From the NCBI RefSeq assembly GCF_016587355.1, contig NZ_BNJF01000001.1, forward strand, positions 4,183,721-4,247,720: a stretch of DNA of 64,000 bases, given 5' to 3'. The notes under the pieces were generated by a model, which made no database searches, had not been told where the DNA came from, and worked only from the letters and a program-made list of their open reading frames with translations. Origin of the DNA: Ktedonospora formicarum (lineage in GTDB: Bacteria; Chloroflexota; Ktedonobacteria; Ktedonobacterales; Ktedonobacteraceae). Shown in pieces: positions 52,125 to 61,100 of this stretch (position 1 is the stretch's first letter; each line of letters starts with the position of its first letter). The translations under genes and the position numbers were made by a program.

Positions 52125-53238
52125 TCCACATAGACGAAGTTACTGCCGAAGCCTCTTGCTCTCGTTGCTCATCGTGCTTCTGCTGTCTGCCTGTAGCAAT
52201 TCCCGTATTGGTCAGCAGACAAACGGTGAGCAGGAGGGGCAGCCCCTCACCGCCGAGACCACAGGACGTTTTAGCGAATACGTACTTCCCCAGTCTCGAA
52301 GCGGGCTGATGCGTCCTGCCGTAGATTCACAGGGGCGGGTCTGGTTTAGCGAGATGTCGCGCAACTATCTCTCCATGTTTGATCCGCGATCCGGCGCTGT
52401 GCAGCAAATGACACCACCTGGAAGCGCAGGTGGTCTGATGGGCGTCGCAGTCGCTTCCGACGATACTATCTGGTTCGCGGAAGAGTCTGGCAACTTCATT
52501 GGGCATTATAATCCCCAGACACGCCAGTTCAAGAACTACTCTCTGCCTGAACTGACGGTTCCCGATCCTCAGAACGCGCGGAAGCAATTGACGCTTCCCC
52601 TGGCTCCCAATGAACTCACATTCGATGCACACGGGAACCTCTGGTTCACCGAACTCAATGCCGATGCCGTAGGATTGTTGAACATCAAGACAGGCAAAAT
52701 TCGGCAGTATCCGCTTGCCTCTCCGCCAAGTGTGCAGAAGCTGAACCCTTATGGTCTAACTTTGGACCGACAGGGAAATATCTGGGTTGCTCTATCAAGT
52801 TCGAGTCAATTAGTGCGCCTTGATCCTATCAGCGGGAAGATCCATCGCTATCCCCTGCCCGATCAAGAGAGCTATCTGATGCAGGTGACTACGGATCGCC
52901 AGGGGAATATCTGGGCGAGCGGTTTTAATAAACCGCTCCTGCTCAAGTTTGAGCCAGCTAGCGAGCGTTTTACCACCTATAAAGTAACGTCATCAGCCAA
53001 TGAAGGAGCGAGTGGTACGATCTATGATGTCGTGGCATTGGCCAATGGGGATGTATGGGTGACTGCCCCTTCGGAGAACGCTCTGGCACGACTTGACGCG
53101 AAGACTCGCACTTTCTCTTTTTATCGCATCCCCACGGCAGGAGCTTTCCCCTTTGGGCTAACCGTTACAACTGATGAGTCACTCCTCTGGTTTACCGAGA
53201 GTGTAAGCGATAAGTTTGGCTCCTATCGCCTCGCTTAA
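52111..53238 (+). CDS. Vgb/streptogramin-lyase-like lipoprotein, beta-propeller
   Basis: The 375-residue product starts at ATG 52111, overlapping the mtaB stop; TTG 52087 and ATG 52090 are alternatives. A basic N-terminus, hydrophobic stretch and lipobox LLSAC predict a lipoprotein. The rest is a propeller with repeated short units (GRVWFSEMSRNYL, DTIWFAEESGNFIGHYNPQT, GNLWFTELNADAVG, GNIWVALSSSSQL), as in virginiamycin B lyase (Vgb) and NHL-type proteins. True Vgb is usually ~300 residues and cytoplasmic, so antibiotic cleavage should not be assumed; an extracellular binding propeller is likelier. Confidence 0.8.
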   Translation: MWRANPHRRSYCRSLLLSLLIVLLLSACSNSRIGQQTNGEQEGQPLTAETTGRFSEYVLPQSRSGLMRPAVDSQGRVWFSEMSRNYLSMFDPRSGAVQQMTPPGSAGGLMGVAVASDDTIWFAEESGNFIGHYNPQTRQFKNYSLPELTVPDPQNARKQLTLPLAPNELTFDAHGNLWFTELNADAVGLLNIKTGKIRQYPLASPPSVQKLNPYGLTLDRQGNIWVALSSSSQLVRLDPISGKIHRYPLPDQESYLMQVTTDRQGNIWASGFNKPLLLKFEPASERFTTYKVTSSANEGASGTIYDVVALANGDVWVTAPSENALARLDAKTRTFSFYRIPTAGAFPFGLTVTTDESLLWFTESVSDKFGSYRLA

Positions 53239-53265
53239 AGCGCTTCTTGCGGTATGCTTTCCTTC

Positions 53266-53940
53266 TCACACTCCATCACTATGTTCCTGCTCTGAGGAGA
53301 GCATCTTCATTCCTACGAAAAGGGCATCGAGGGCGAAATCGAAGCGAGATTGATGATCATGTTTCTGCCCGAGACCGCTGGCAATAGCTTCGCTGAGGTA
53401 GGGAAGCTCGCGTGGATCAAGTTGGTTCGCGAGTCCCTCTGTATCAGGTATTGCATCTTCATGCCCTGGTGTATCGCCCGCTTCCGCCAGTGTGTGACCA
53501 ACGACGAAGGTGGTAACTATGTTGATGATCTGTAGTGCCCGGAGCGGACTACAACCTGTGGCACACAGTCCCGCAGCGATCCGCTCAACAAGTTGAAGTG
53601 AAGCTGGGGTCATCGCTGGTCTGGTAGCAACGAGTGGGAGCAGATGAGGATGACGAAGTAGCTCCTGGTGTAATGCGATGGCAAGCGCGCGTAGCCATTG
53701 AGACCACTCCTCTGGTTTCCCTATGGGTGTTACCAGAGCGTTCAATGCCGAACGTTCAATTAACCCATCAAGGATAGCGTCCTTGTTCGGAAAGTAGTAA
53801 TACAGTGTCATAGCCTCGATGCCTAGCTCGGCACCAAGCTTACGCATAGATAGCCCTGCAATACCATCACGATCAACAAGAGCGAGTGCTGCCTCAAGCA
53901 CTCGCTCACGTGATATCTTTGGTCGATTCATTCTCCCCAA
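53266..53940 (-). CDS. TetR-family transcriptional regulator
   Basis: The 224-residue protein has a TetR N-terminal HTH: PKISRERVLEAALALVDRDGIAGLSMRKLGAELGIEAMTLYYYFPNKDAIL, and a C-terminal ligand-binding domain of TetR_C (tetracycline-repressor-like) type. TTG 53940 is preceded by AGGAG and seven bases; ATG 53931 is an alternative. It lies downstream of the SnoaL-like gene and may share its transcript. It is convergent with the Vgb-like gene. Target genes are not evident; no drug pump is adjacent. Confidence 0.88.
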   Translation of the reverse strand: MGRMNRPKISRERVLEAALALVDRDGIAGLSMRKLGAELGIEAMTLYYYFPNKDAILDGLIERSALNALVTPIGKPEEWSQWLRALAIALHQELLRHPHLLPLVATRPAMTPASLQLVERIAAGLCATGCSPLRALQIINIVTTFVVGHTLAEAGDTPGHEDAIPDTEGLANQLDPRELPYLSEAIASGLGQKHDHQSRFDFALDALFVGMKMLSSEQEHSDGV

Positions 53941-54008
53941 GCTCAATCTCCTACCTGTGGATAGATTGGCATGCGCTTCACTCTCACATGCATGGTAAAC
54001 CTGGGAGC

Positions 54009-54353
54009 TTAATCGACTTCCGGCCAATCCCAGCCGAGTTGGAGAAAGAGCCCCAGGCGATCACTCACGGCCCTAATCTCCTTAATTTTACCATCAATGA
54101 TCGTAAAGATGTAGATAGCCTCAATCTCGGCGCTACGGTGTGTTGGCTCTGGCATCCTTGGATGGGTTCCTGAATGAACACAACTTTGGGTGATTCGTGC
54201 TACCACGCGGTTATTTTCAGTTATGAGTTCATCGATATGCATATGAGCAGGATTGAAAGCTGCTAGTTGCTGACGAAAACCCTCGAAGGCTGCTCCAGGG
54301 ATGTCGTCCTCACCAAAGATAATTTTATTATGGTCGATGACATCGAGTACCAT
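54009..54353 (-). CDS. SnoaL-like (NTF2-fold) protein, N-terminally short
   Basis: The 114-residue product matches the ester-cyclase/SnoaL-like group: VIDHNKI, FEGFRQQLAAFNPAHMHIDELITENNRVVARITQ, FTIIDGKIKEIRAVSDRLGLFLQLGW. Typical members are ~130-140 residues; the first helix (about 20 residues) is missing here, and the ATG at 54353 sits directly against a 13-bp hairpin, with an in-frame stop just before it. It may be a truncated or decayed copy. The TetR gene follows on the same strand. Confidence 0.6.
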   Translation of the reverse strand: MVLDVIDHNKIIFGEDDIPGAAFEGFRQQLAAFNPAHMHIDELITENNRVVARITQSCVHSGTHPRMPEPTHRSAEIEAIYIFTIIDGKIKEIRAVSDRLGLFLQLGWDWPEVD

Positions 54354-54385
54354 AAGGGCCGATCAGATATTCCTGATCGGCCCTT
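54354..54385. terminator. Hairpin between S9 peptidase and SnoaL-like gene
   Basis: AAGGGCCGATCAG (54354-54366) pairs perfectly with CTGATCGGCCCTT (54373-54385). The T-rich tail (TGCTTTTCTT) is on the plus strand; on the minus strand, the coding direction here, the hairpin follows the S9 peptidase by 17 bases and abuts the next ATG. Confidence 0.55.
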
Positions 54386-54402
54386 TGCTTTTCTTAAGAG
54401 AG

Positions 54403-56442
54403 TTATTGCAGGTATTTGGCGAACCAGCTTTGGATGTGGCGTAGGCGCTCCAGGCGCGAGTGGGGATGTCCACCGCGCGAGAGACCATGACTCTGTCCCT
54501 CAAAGCGGACCAGACGGGTCTCACGCCCCATATATTTAAGAGCGGTATAGAGTTGTTCCGCCTGCTCGATGCTACAGCGGAGATCCTGGTCGCTATGGAT
54601 AATCAGGAGCGGCGTGCGAATATTCTGCACAAACTTGATCGGAGACATATTCATATATTTCTCCAGATCTTCCCATGGTGTTGTGTCCAGAACTTCATAA
54701 CCAAGGTCCCAGCCGATATCGCTGGCACCAAACATCGTCGCCATGTTGCTGACGCAGCGGTCAGTGATCGCGACCTTAAAGCGGTTGTTTCGTGTTACGA
54801 GGTAGTTTGTCATATAGCCGCCATAGCTACCACCTGTGACGCCCATACGTGTGGTATCGATGTAGCCTCGCTGTACCACCTCCGCGACACCGTTCATGAT
54901 ATCGATGGAGTCTTTCTCACCCCAGGCTCCTCGTACTGCGTTAGCAAAGTCGAAGCCATAGCCACAGCTCCCACGTGGGTTCGTATAGAGCACGACATAA
55001 CCCTCGGCGACCAGAAATTGCATTTCATGGAAGAAGCCATAGCCATACTGTGTATTGGGACCACCGTGGATCTCGACGACCAATGGATACTTGTGATTTG
55101 GATCAAAGTTGTTCGGCTTTAAGATCCAACCGTCTATCGGCCAGCCATCAGCTCCCTCATAGCGTATATACTCAGGCTCTGCCAGTTGGAGCTCATTGAA
55201 GAGAGGATCGTTGAAACTAGTAATCTTACGTGGCTCGTCCTGGCTTTCGGTAGAGTAGGCATAGATCTCCTGCGGGCGGGTGGCGTTCGCAATAGTCATG
55301 ACCAGAGTTTTCTGCGTGGCATCGATGCTAAAGTCGCGTGTATGCAGGTTGCCAGGTGTGATCGTGGGAGGCTCTTTGCCCGCGCCGTCAGCGACCGAGA
55401 CTTTATAGATGTGCGTTGAGCCGTGGTATGATGCGAGCACATAGAGATTGTTCCCATCGGGGGACCAGGCTGGAGCGGGCATAAGATGCTCGTCGCCGAT
55501 GTCGCTATTGGTGAAGTCCAGGCAGGTACCATCAAATTCGGGAGTTAGATTGTGTGGTTCGCTGCTCTCGGCGTTGGCTGCGATAGTGTAGAGATGAGCG
55601 TGCCCAGCTGCGCCAACCTTTTTTGAGCCAGGGAAAGCAATGGTCTGTCCATCGGGGGACCAAGAAGGAGAGGCGCATGACATCGTGCCATCAGTCAGGC
55701 GACGTGGGGTGGCTATCTGACCCTCTTGTGGGGTCAGGACATAGACATCCCCGCCAGGAATACGCCAGCGGTCCTCCTCGCGGTCGGAGATAAAGGTGAT
55801 ATGGCGTCCATCGGGAGACCAGGCGGCGCTACTATCGTTCCAGTCACCATCTGTCAGCTGTTGTGATTCGCCGCCCTCTGGTGTAGTCTGGAAGAGATGG
55901 GAGCGGTGATCATAGATAAAGCCAACGCCATCGAGGCGGTACCAGAGCTGATCAATCACATGGACCTTTGGCAGTGGTTTTCCTTCTTCCGTCTCTTTGG
56001 CAGCGGGGCCAACCTGGGCGCTGAAGAGAAGCTTTTGGCTATCAGGTGACCATACAGGAGAAGAAGCACCATGTTCCATAAAGGTCAGTTGGCGTGCCTC
56101 GCCTCCATCGCTGGGCATGATCCAGATCTGAGGTTTTCCCTTACCAAGCTTCTTCTGTTCTTTTTCCCCTGTGTCTGGTGAACCACCCTCGCGTTTGGCA
56201 ACAAAAGCCAGCCAGCGACCATCAGGAGACCAGGCAGGATCTCCAGTCATCTCACTTTCCTGGGTGAAGCGTCGGGCCTCACCTCCGCTGACTGGGCTGA
56301 CCCAGATACTTGAGCGGTAGGCGTGTTTCTTGCCATCAATGCGTGTGACGACGTAGGCGATACGCTTCCCATTGGGAGATACGCGTGGTCGGTCCAGAAA
56401 CTGCATACTGTAGAGGTCTTCGATAGTAATCGGTCGTGGCAT
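54403..56442 (-). CDS. S9 family peptidase (acylaminoacyl/prolyl oligopeptidase-like)
   Basis: The 679-residue cytoplasmic serine peptidase has an N-terminal beta-propeller (about 1-390, repeated PxWSPDG motifs that gate substrate size) and a C-terminal alpha/beta hydrolase domain. The catalytic triad is visible: Ser in GGSYGGYM, Asp in HSDQDLRC and His in GQSHGLSRGG. EIHGGPNTQYGYGF forms the oxyanion region. It cleaves short peptides; no signal peptide is present. It is a single gene with its own terminator-like hairpin downstream. Confidence 0.92.
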   Translation of the reverse strand: MPRPITIEDLYSMQFLDRPRVSPNGKRIAYVVTRIDGKKHAYRSSIWVSPVSGGEARRFTQESEMTGDPAWSPDGRWLAFVAKREGGSPDTGEKEQKKLGKGKPQIWIMPSDGGEARQLTFMEHGASSPVWSPDSQKLLFSAQVGPAAKETEEGKPLPKVHVIDQLWYRLDGVGFIYDHRSHLFQTTPEGGESQQLTDGDWNDSSAAWSPDGRHITFISDREEDRWRIPGGDVYVLTPQEGQIATPRRLTDGTMSCASPSWSPDGQTIAFPGSKKVGAAGHAHLYTIAANAESSEPHNLTPEFDGTCLDFTNSDIGDEHLMPAPAWSPDGNNLYVLASYHGSTHIYKVSVADGAGKEPPTITPGNLHTRDFSIDATQKTLVMTIANATRPQEIYAYSTESQDEPRKITSFNDPLFNELQLAEPEYIRYEGADGWPIDGWILKPNNFDPNHKYPLVVEIHGGPNTQYGYGFFHEMQFLVAEGYVVLYTNPRGSCGYGFDFANAVRGAWGEKDSIDIMNGVAEVVQRGYIDTTRMGVTGGSYGGYMTNYLVTRNNRFKVAITDRCVSNMATMFGASDIGWDLGYEVLDTTPWEDLEKYMNMSPIKFVQNIRTPLLIIHSDQDLRCSIEQAEQLYTALKYMGRETRLVRFEGQSHGLSRGGHPHSRLERLRHIQSWFAKYLQ

Positions 56443-56483
56443 AGAGTTCTACCTTTCTTGTACGCATTATCTGTAAGAAGTGA

Positions 56484-56519
56484 TGATGGAGATGTACCAA
56501 TCAAGGTACACCTCCATCA
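56484..56519. terminator. Imperfect hairpin upstream of the S9 peptidase gene
   Basis: TGATGGAG (56484-56491) and TGTACC (56493-56498) pair with GGTACA (56505-56510) and CTCCATCA (56512-56519) across one A-C mismatch. It lies 42 bases before the S9 gene on its 5' side and downstream of the acidic-protein gene, so it could be that gene's terminator or an operator for the peptidase. Neither strand has a long T-tract. Confidence 0.4.
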
Positions 56520-56689
56520 ATGGGTGTGAATGAGGACTGGCTCTGGTGTCGTATTGACGGAGAGCAATGTTCTGTATGTGATTTGATGCGCTCCATATAG
56601 TTATTGCATGGCCTTGTCACCTGTCCTATGGGCATTATACTATATGAGTTGGCACATACATGTGGTACAGTAGAGACAGACGGCCTGGT

Positions 56690-57523
56690 TTAAGCTTTTG
56701 GGCGACGGCGACCGCGACGCTCACGTTCGAGGGCGAAGTCGAGTGTTTCATGTAGGCGCTCGAAGTCATCGACATCGAGTTGTAATTCGACCGCTGGTAG
56801 ATCATCGAGGCGTGCATGCCCTTCTTCAAAAAGTTGGAGCACCATGACAAGCTCAACCTCTATATCGATGACGCCATTGTTGGCATCGATTTCTAGTTCG
56901 TCCTCATCCTCATCATCCTCATCATCCTCGCTTGCATGGGGACGTGGAACGAACTCGATATTGGTACGTGCGCATTTGAAGCGCCCAGTGAGCTTGAGGG
57001 CGTCCGTGGAGAGTTCCTCCGCAAGTTCGCGTACAACCTCCATCATTTGCGCAAAAGCATCCTGTAATTGCTCCAGAGCATCATCTTCTTCGCCTAGAGC
57101 CTCAATATCTTGAGAAAGGTCTCCGCTTGGTTGAGGTCCGGTATTTCCTCCATCTGGTAGGCGCTGACGGGCCAGTTCATTCAGTTGTTTGAGCGTTTGG
57201 GCGAAGGCAGGAGAGAAACTGCTCTCTTTCTCACTGACCTTCGTCTCATTTTCGTGGATCGGGGTACTCTCCTGGTGGTCTTCTTCACCGTTCTCGTGCT
57301 CATGCTCTTCGTCATCATCGGCACCCAGTCCTACTGCTGCCTCGACTGTGAGAATTTGCTGGTGAAGTTGTTCTGCCACGTCGTGAGGAAAGTAGGCCAA
57401 GATTCTTGCCTGTCTTGACGCTGCGAGTAACTCAAATTGGGGCCATTCTCGATGGCGTTCTCGACCCCGCAAGTATCTCACTTCCACTAATCCCAAGGTG
57501 TCCAACCGCAACGATAGATCCAT
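56690..57523 (-). CDS. Acidic hypothetical protein, 277 aa
   Basis: The start is ATG 57523, preceded by GAGGAGGAAG; an upstream in-frame start near 57595 is less likely. The product is very acidic: a folded-looking N-terminal ~75 residues (LGLVEVRYLRGRERHREWPQFELLAASRQARI), a Glu/Asp/His-rich linker, a helical centre, an acidic tract (SEDDEDDEDEDELEID), and a C-terminal segment with paired acid/hydrophobic residues (LPAVELQLDVDDFERLHETLDFALERERRGRRRPKA). No enzyme motif, cysteine or membrane segment. I recognise no family. Confidence 0.65.
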   Translation of the reverse strand: MDLSLRLDTLGLVEVRYLRGRERHREWPQFELLAASRQARILAYFPHDVAEQLHQQILTVEAAVGLGADDDEEHEHENGEEDHQESTPIHENETKVSEKESSFSPAFAQTLKQLNELARQRLPDGGNTGPQPSGDLSQDIEALGEEDDALEQLQDAFAQMMEVVRELAEELSTDALKLTGRFKCARTNIEFVPRPHASEDDEDDEDEDELEIDANNGVIDIEVELVMVLQLFEEGHARLDDLPAVELQLDVDDFERLHETLDFALERERRGRRRPKA

Positions 57524-58096
57524 GTCTTCCTCCTCGTTAGCAGAGTCATCCCGGCTACGTCTTCCATCTTGTCCGCCGTCACTTGTTCCGCACAAGTGTC
57601 TCTTCTGCTAATGTGTATTGTAGGCAAGAGGTATCGACTTACTCCTGCTTATCCAGGGGCAAGCGTCCAGCGCAAAGTCAAAAAGCCTGTTTAGGAAAAG
57701 GTTTACCCCAGGAAGATGTACAAGGGCACTCTTGCCTCCTTCTCCCAAAAAGGTCATGTTGAGAGGGCACTGGCTGAGAAAATAAATATGCGAACTCCCC
57801 TGGCAATATCGCCCTTTTGGGGCATGCGTTAACCGGAGTCAGCGCAAGGTGCTTGAAAGGGTCTGGAGAACCAGTTACGATGCCCTGGGTGTACCACCCC
57901 ATCATATCACAACAGGCACGAAATAATACAACTAGCATAGTACCATATACTCTGCAATTCAGCTTGAAAAGCGACTTCAGCAATGTATCATTGACTCTGT
58001 GGCAGCGTATCTGACAGTATAGGACAAAAAAGACTGATTGTCTGCCGCTTTTCACACTTCTTTCTCTTTTGAATCTTCATTTATCCAGGTGGAGGT
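57524..58096. other. Intergenic region, no gene seen
   Basis: This 573-base stretch lies upstream of the acidic-protein gene and downstream of the giant membrane protein gene. A minus-strand frame at 57678-58055 has no Shine-Dalgarno and no coherent protein pattern. I see no RNA class or repeat apart from the hairpin beginning at 58097. Confidence 0.35.
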
Positions 58097-58140
58097 ATCA
58101 CACGAACCCCCTTCGGATACCCGAAGGGGGTTCGTGTGAT
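58097..58140. terminator. Perfect 20-bp inverted repeat after the giant membrane protein gene
   Basis: Arms 58097-58116 and 58121-58140 are perfectly complementary over 20 bases (core CACGAACCCCCTTCGG) with loop ATAC. It lies 36 bases after the stop of the minus-strand giant membrane protein gene and would end its transcript. It is followed on the plus strand by ATTCTCTT. Confidence 0.65.
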
Positions 58141-58176
58141 ATTCTCTTACGGTTATGTGACCGCAGGAACTCATGC

Positions 58177-61100
58177 CTATTGCCATTGGGTCCAGGCATG
58201 GCGCAGGCGGTGGCGGGTCAGGCTCAGGGATGTTGCCAGGGCAAGTAGCGTGAGCCCCATGATAGCGAGGGCCAGCGAGGGAGGCAGGCCAAGAGTGGGC
58301 AGGAAGAGCGCGTGCATAGCTGCGACGATTACCAGGGCGGCGCCACTAAGGACAAAGACCCGGATACGCGTACCAATCCCTATAATCAGTAGGATCAGTG
58401 CTTCGCCACCCAGCAAAAGCGTGGGTGTGAGGTTCTTGCCGCTAAAACTAAGCCAGAGCGTAGGAAGCAGAAGCAGGGCCGCGCCTAATATGGCACTGAG
58501 GCGTGCTCCTATACGCTGAGCGGGCAGCCCTTCGTCGCGCTGTAGGAAGGCTGCGACGAGTATAACACCTGTTGCAAGTGGTAGCGTGAGCACATCGAAA
58601 CTCGTTTGTTGGAGCGCGAGAAGCTCCCAGGAGATTGCTCCGCTAGCGAGCAGTAGCGCGATGTAATAGTACCAGCGATGCCATTGCCGCGCGTGTTGGG
58701 TATAACCAGTAAGACTCGCAAGTCCCGCTAGAAGCAGCAACGAGAACGCGCTAGTATGTGTCAGTGGAGAAGACTGGTCGACCAGTCCGCCTCGCCCCGC
58801 AAGCCAGAGGACAACCAGGCATTGTCCACCCAGGCTGAGGACCTGGGCTATACTCTGTGGAGAGAACCAGCGAGTCACCAGGGCGCGCCTCTGCCAGAGC
58901 CACGGTGAGGCGAAGACGAGTAGCATCAGACCGCTATAGGCTAGCGCCTGCTGCCAATCAGCCCAGGGCATATCGCGGATGACCCAGAAGGCCAGGCTGG
59001 CGCAGAGGACAAGCATTTCAGGGAGGCTCTCTACGAACATGACGATGAGACTGAGGGCGAGTAACGATGTAAGCCACAGAGGTGTGAGACCGCTATACTG
59101 GTAGTTCGATATACTCTGCTGCCAACTGGTGAGGATGATAATACCCATCAGGCTTGCCAGATACCAGCAAGCGTTAAAGCGTAGAGCAAGTATAGCGCCT
59201 CTCCTCTCATCATCCTGCACTGATGGAGCAATGTACCTCGCCAGTCGCCCTACCAGGAGCCCAACAATGCCCAGGCCCAGCGTCAGCGCGAGCAGGTACC
59301 ATCCTTCCTGCTGGATCTGGAGAGGTGAGCAGGCATGACTTGCCATGTCGCATGTGGCTACTCTGGTACCCAGTGCTAGACCCCAGATTGAGAAGCCCAG
59401 CACTAGTCCTTGCCAGAGCGTTGTGACTTGGTGCTCGTTCAGAAGCACGATGTAGCCTATCAAGGCATAGAGCACCAGGATATCCGGTACAGCAGTGTAG
59501 AAGGGCACGTTGACATTAGCGAGCGAGCCATAAATGCCAGTGAGGAGAGCAGAAGCCAGGGCGGTCGCATACAATGGCAGGCGGTAGCTGCGCCACCATG
59601 CACTCTCCTCCGTCTTCAAGAAGCTAATGTATCTGCTGACGATGCCGAGCAGGGCGAAGGTGAGTGCGACAAGGGCAGGACGATACAGATCACCCTGGAG
59701 TCCTGCATAATATACAGACCATGTGGTAAAAAGCGGGGCGAGCCAGGTTACTGAGGATTCGCGACTAACGAGCCCACTGATATAGATGAGTTGTGCGCAG
59801 AGTAGTAGTACCCAGGCCGCTGTTGCCATCTCATTCCAGGTGGCTCCGGTAATTCCCACAGCCAGGGTAGCGATACCAGCGGCAAGCGCCAGAGGCAGGG
59901 CGGCTTGTCGTCCTGCAACGAGACGCACGCCTAGTGCTAGCAGGATGCTGAGAGGAGCGATCCAGACGATAAACGCAAACATATTAACAGGTAGAAGGAA
60001 TGCCCAAACTATGAGCGCGCTCGCTCCCCACGCGAATACCCTTTCTCTGGCAATGACGCTCGCTCCATAGACAAGTGCGGCGCAAAGCAACAGCAGCCAA
60101 AAGGTTGTAGTGAGTGTTCCCTGATTGCTGCTGGTTCCGCCTAGGATGCCAAGCACACAGATGGCGATGAAGGACGTTAGCCCAAGTGACAGGCTATATT
60201 TGCGTCCAAGTAACAGACGTGCTCCGAGTGTAAGTATGATGCTGAGAGGTGCAAACCAAGCGAGCAGTGCGAAGGTATTTGGTGAGACCTTAATGAGCAG
60301 GAGGAACGTCGCGGGAGCAAGCGCGGTTGCCAGCGGCTCGTGGCTGATGACGCCCGCGACGTAGTAGAGTGCGGCACATCCAAGTAGCACCCAGGTCATA
60401 GCGGTTTGCATATGTTCTGCCTGCCCACTGACACTTACCATGAATGTTGCGAGTATGGCGGTAATAGCGAAAGGTAGGCTCCAGACGCGCCCAAAGCGCA
60501 TAAGTATGCCCAGGGTGATGAGAATGCTCAGGGGCGCCAGCCAACTCTGGAACTGGAAGTTATTATCAGGCAGGCAGACTGCGATGATGGCAAAGAAGGT
60601 GGTGATGCTAAGCCAGAATGTGCGTCGGGTGATGACTGCGACGAGATACCAGACTCCCGCCAGAAGTGCCAGTTTGAGGACAGCTGGCATAGAGATATGA
60701 AGCTCGCGTGCCAGGGTATTGAACTCGCCAGGGAAGAGGATGTCCAGCCCTATAAAGGTGAGATTATAGAGACCATACAGAAGCGCCTGCATAAAGAATA
60801 CCCATTCCCAAGTGAATGAGAGCTTCATGCCTTCGTGTGCTTGTCGGGAGCGATTCCTAAGTAACGCTGCACCTATTGGTAGTCCCAGACTCAAGCAGAA
60901 GAGGAGCGCTTGATGGTGGAAGAGTGGTCCTAAGGTCAGGTAGGGGAAGAGCGCCATGAGCCAGAGCAAGCGAGGCCGACACTGGCTGAGCGCGAGTATA
61001 TAATAGATGCCCTCAAAGCCAAACAGGAGCATCAGGAGGATTGTATCTGGTAGTGATATCGCAAAGGTGAGTGTCAGACCTATACCAGCCAGTGCTACAA

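Noticed and set aside
52111..53238. Virginiamycin B lyase as an antibiotic-resistance gene
   Set aside because: The protein is a longer predicted lipoprotein; only the propeller repeat resemblance is shared, so resistance is not supported.
57678..58055. 125-codon minus-strand ORF in the gap before the giant membrane protein
   Set aside because: Cys-rich random-looking translation, no ribosome site.
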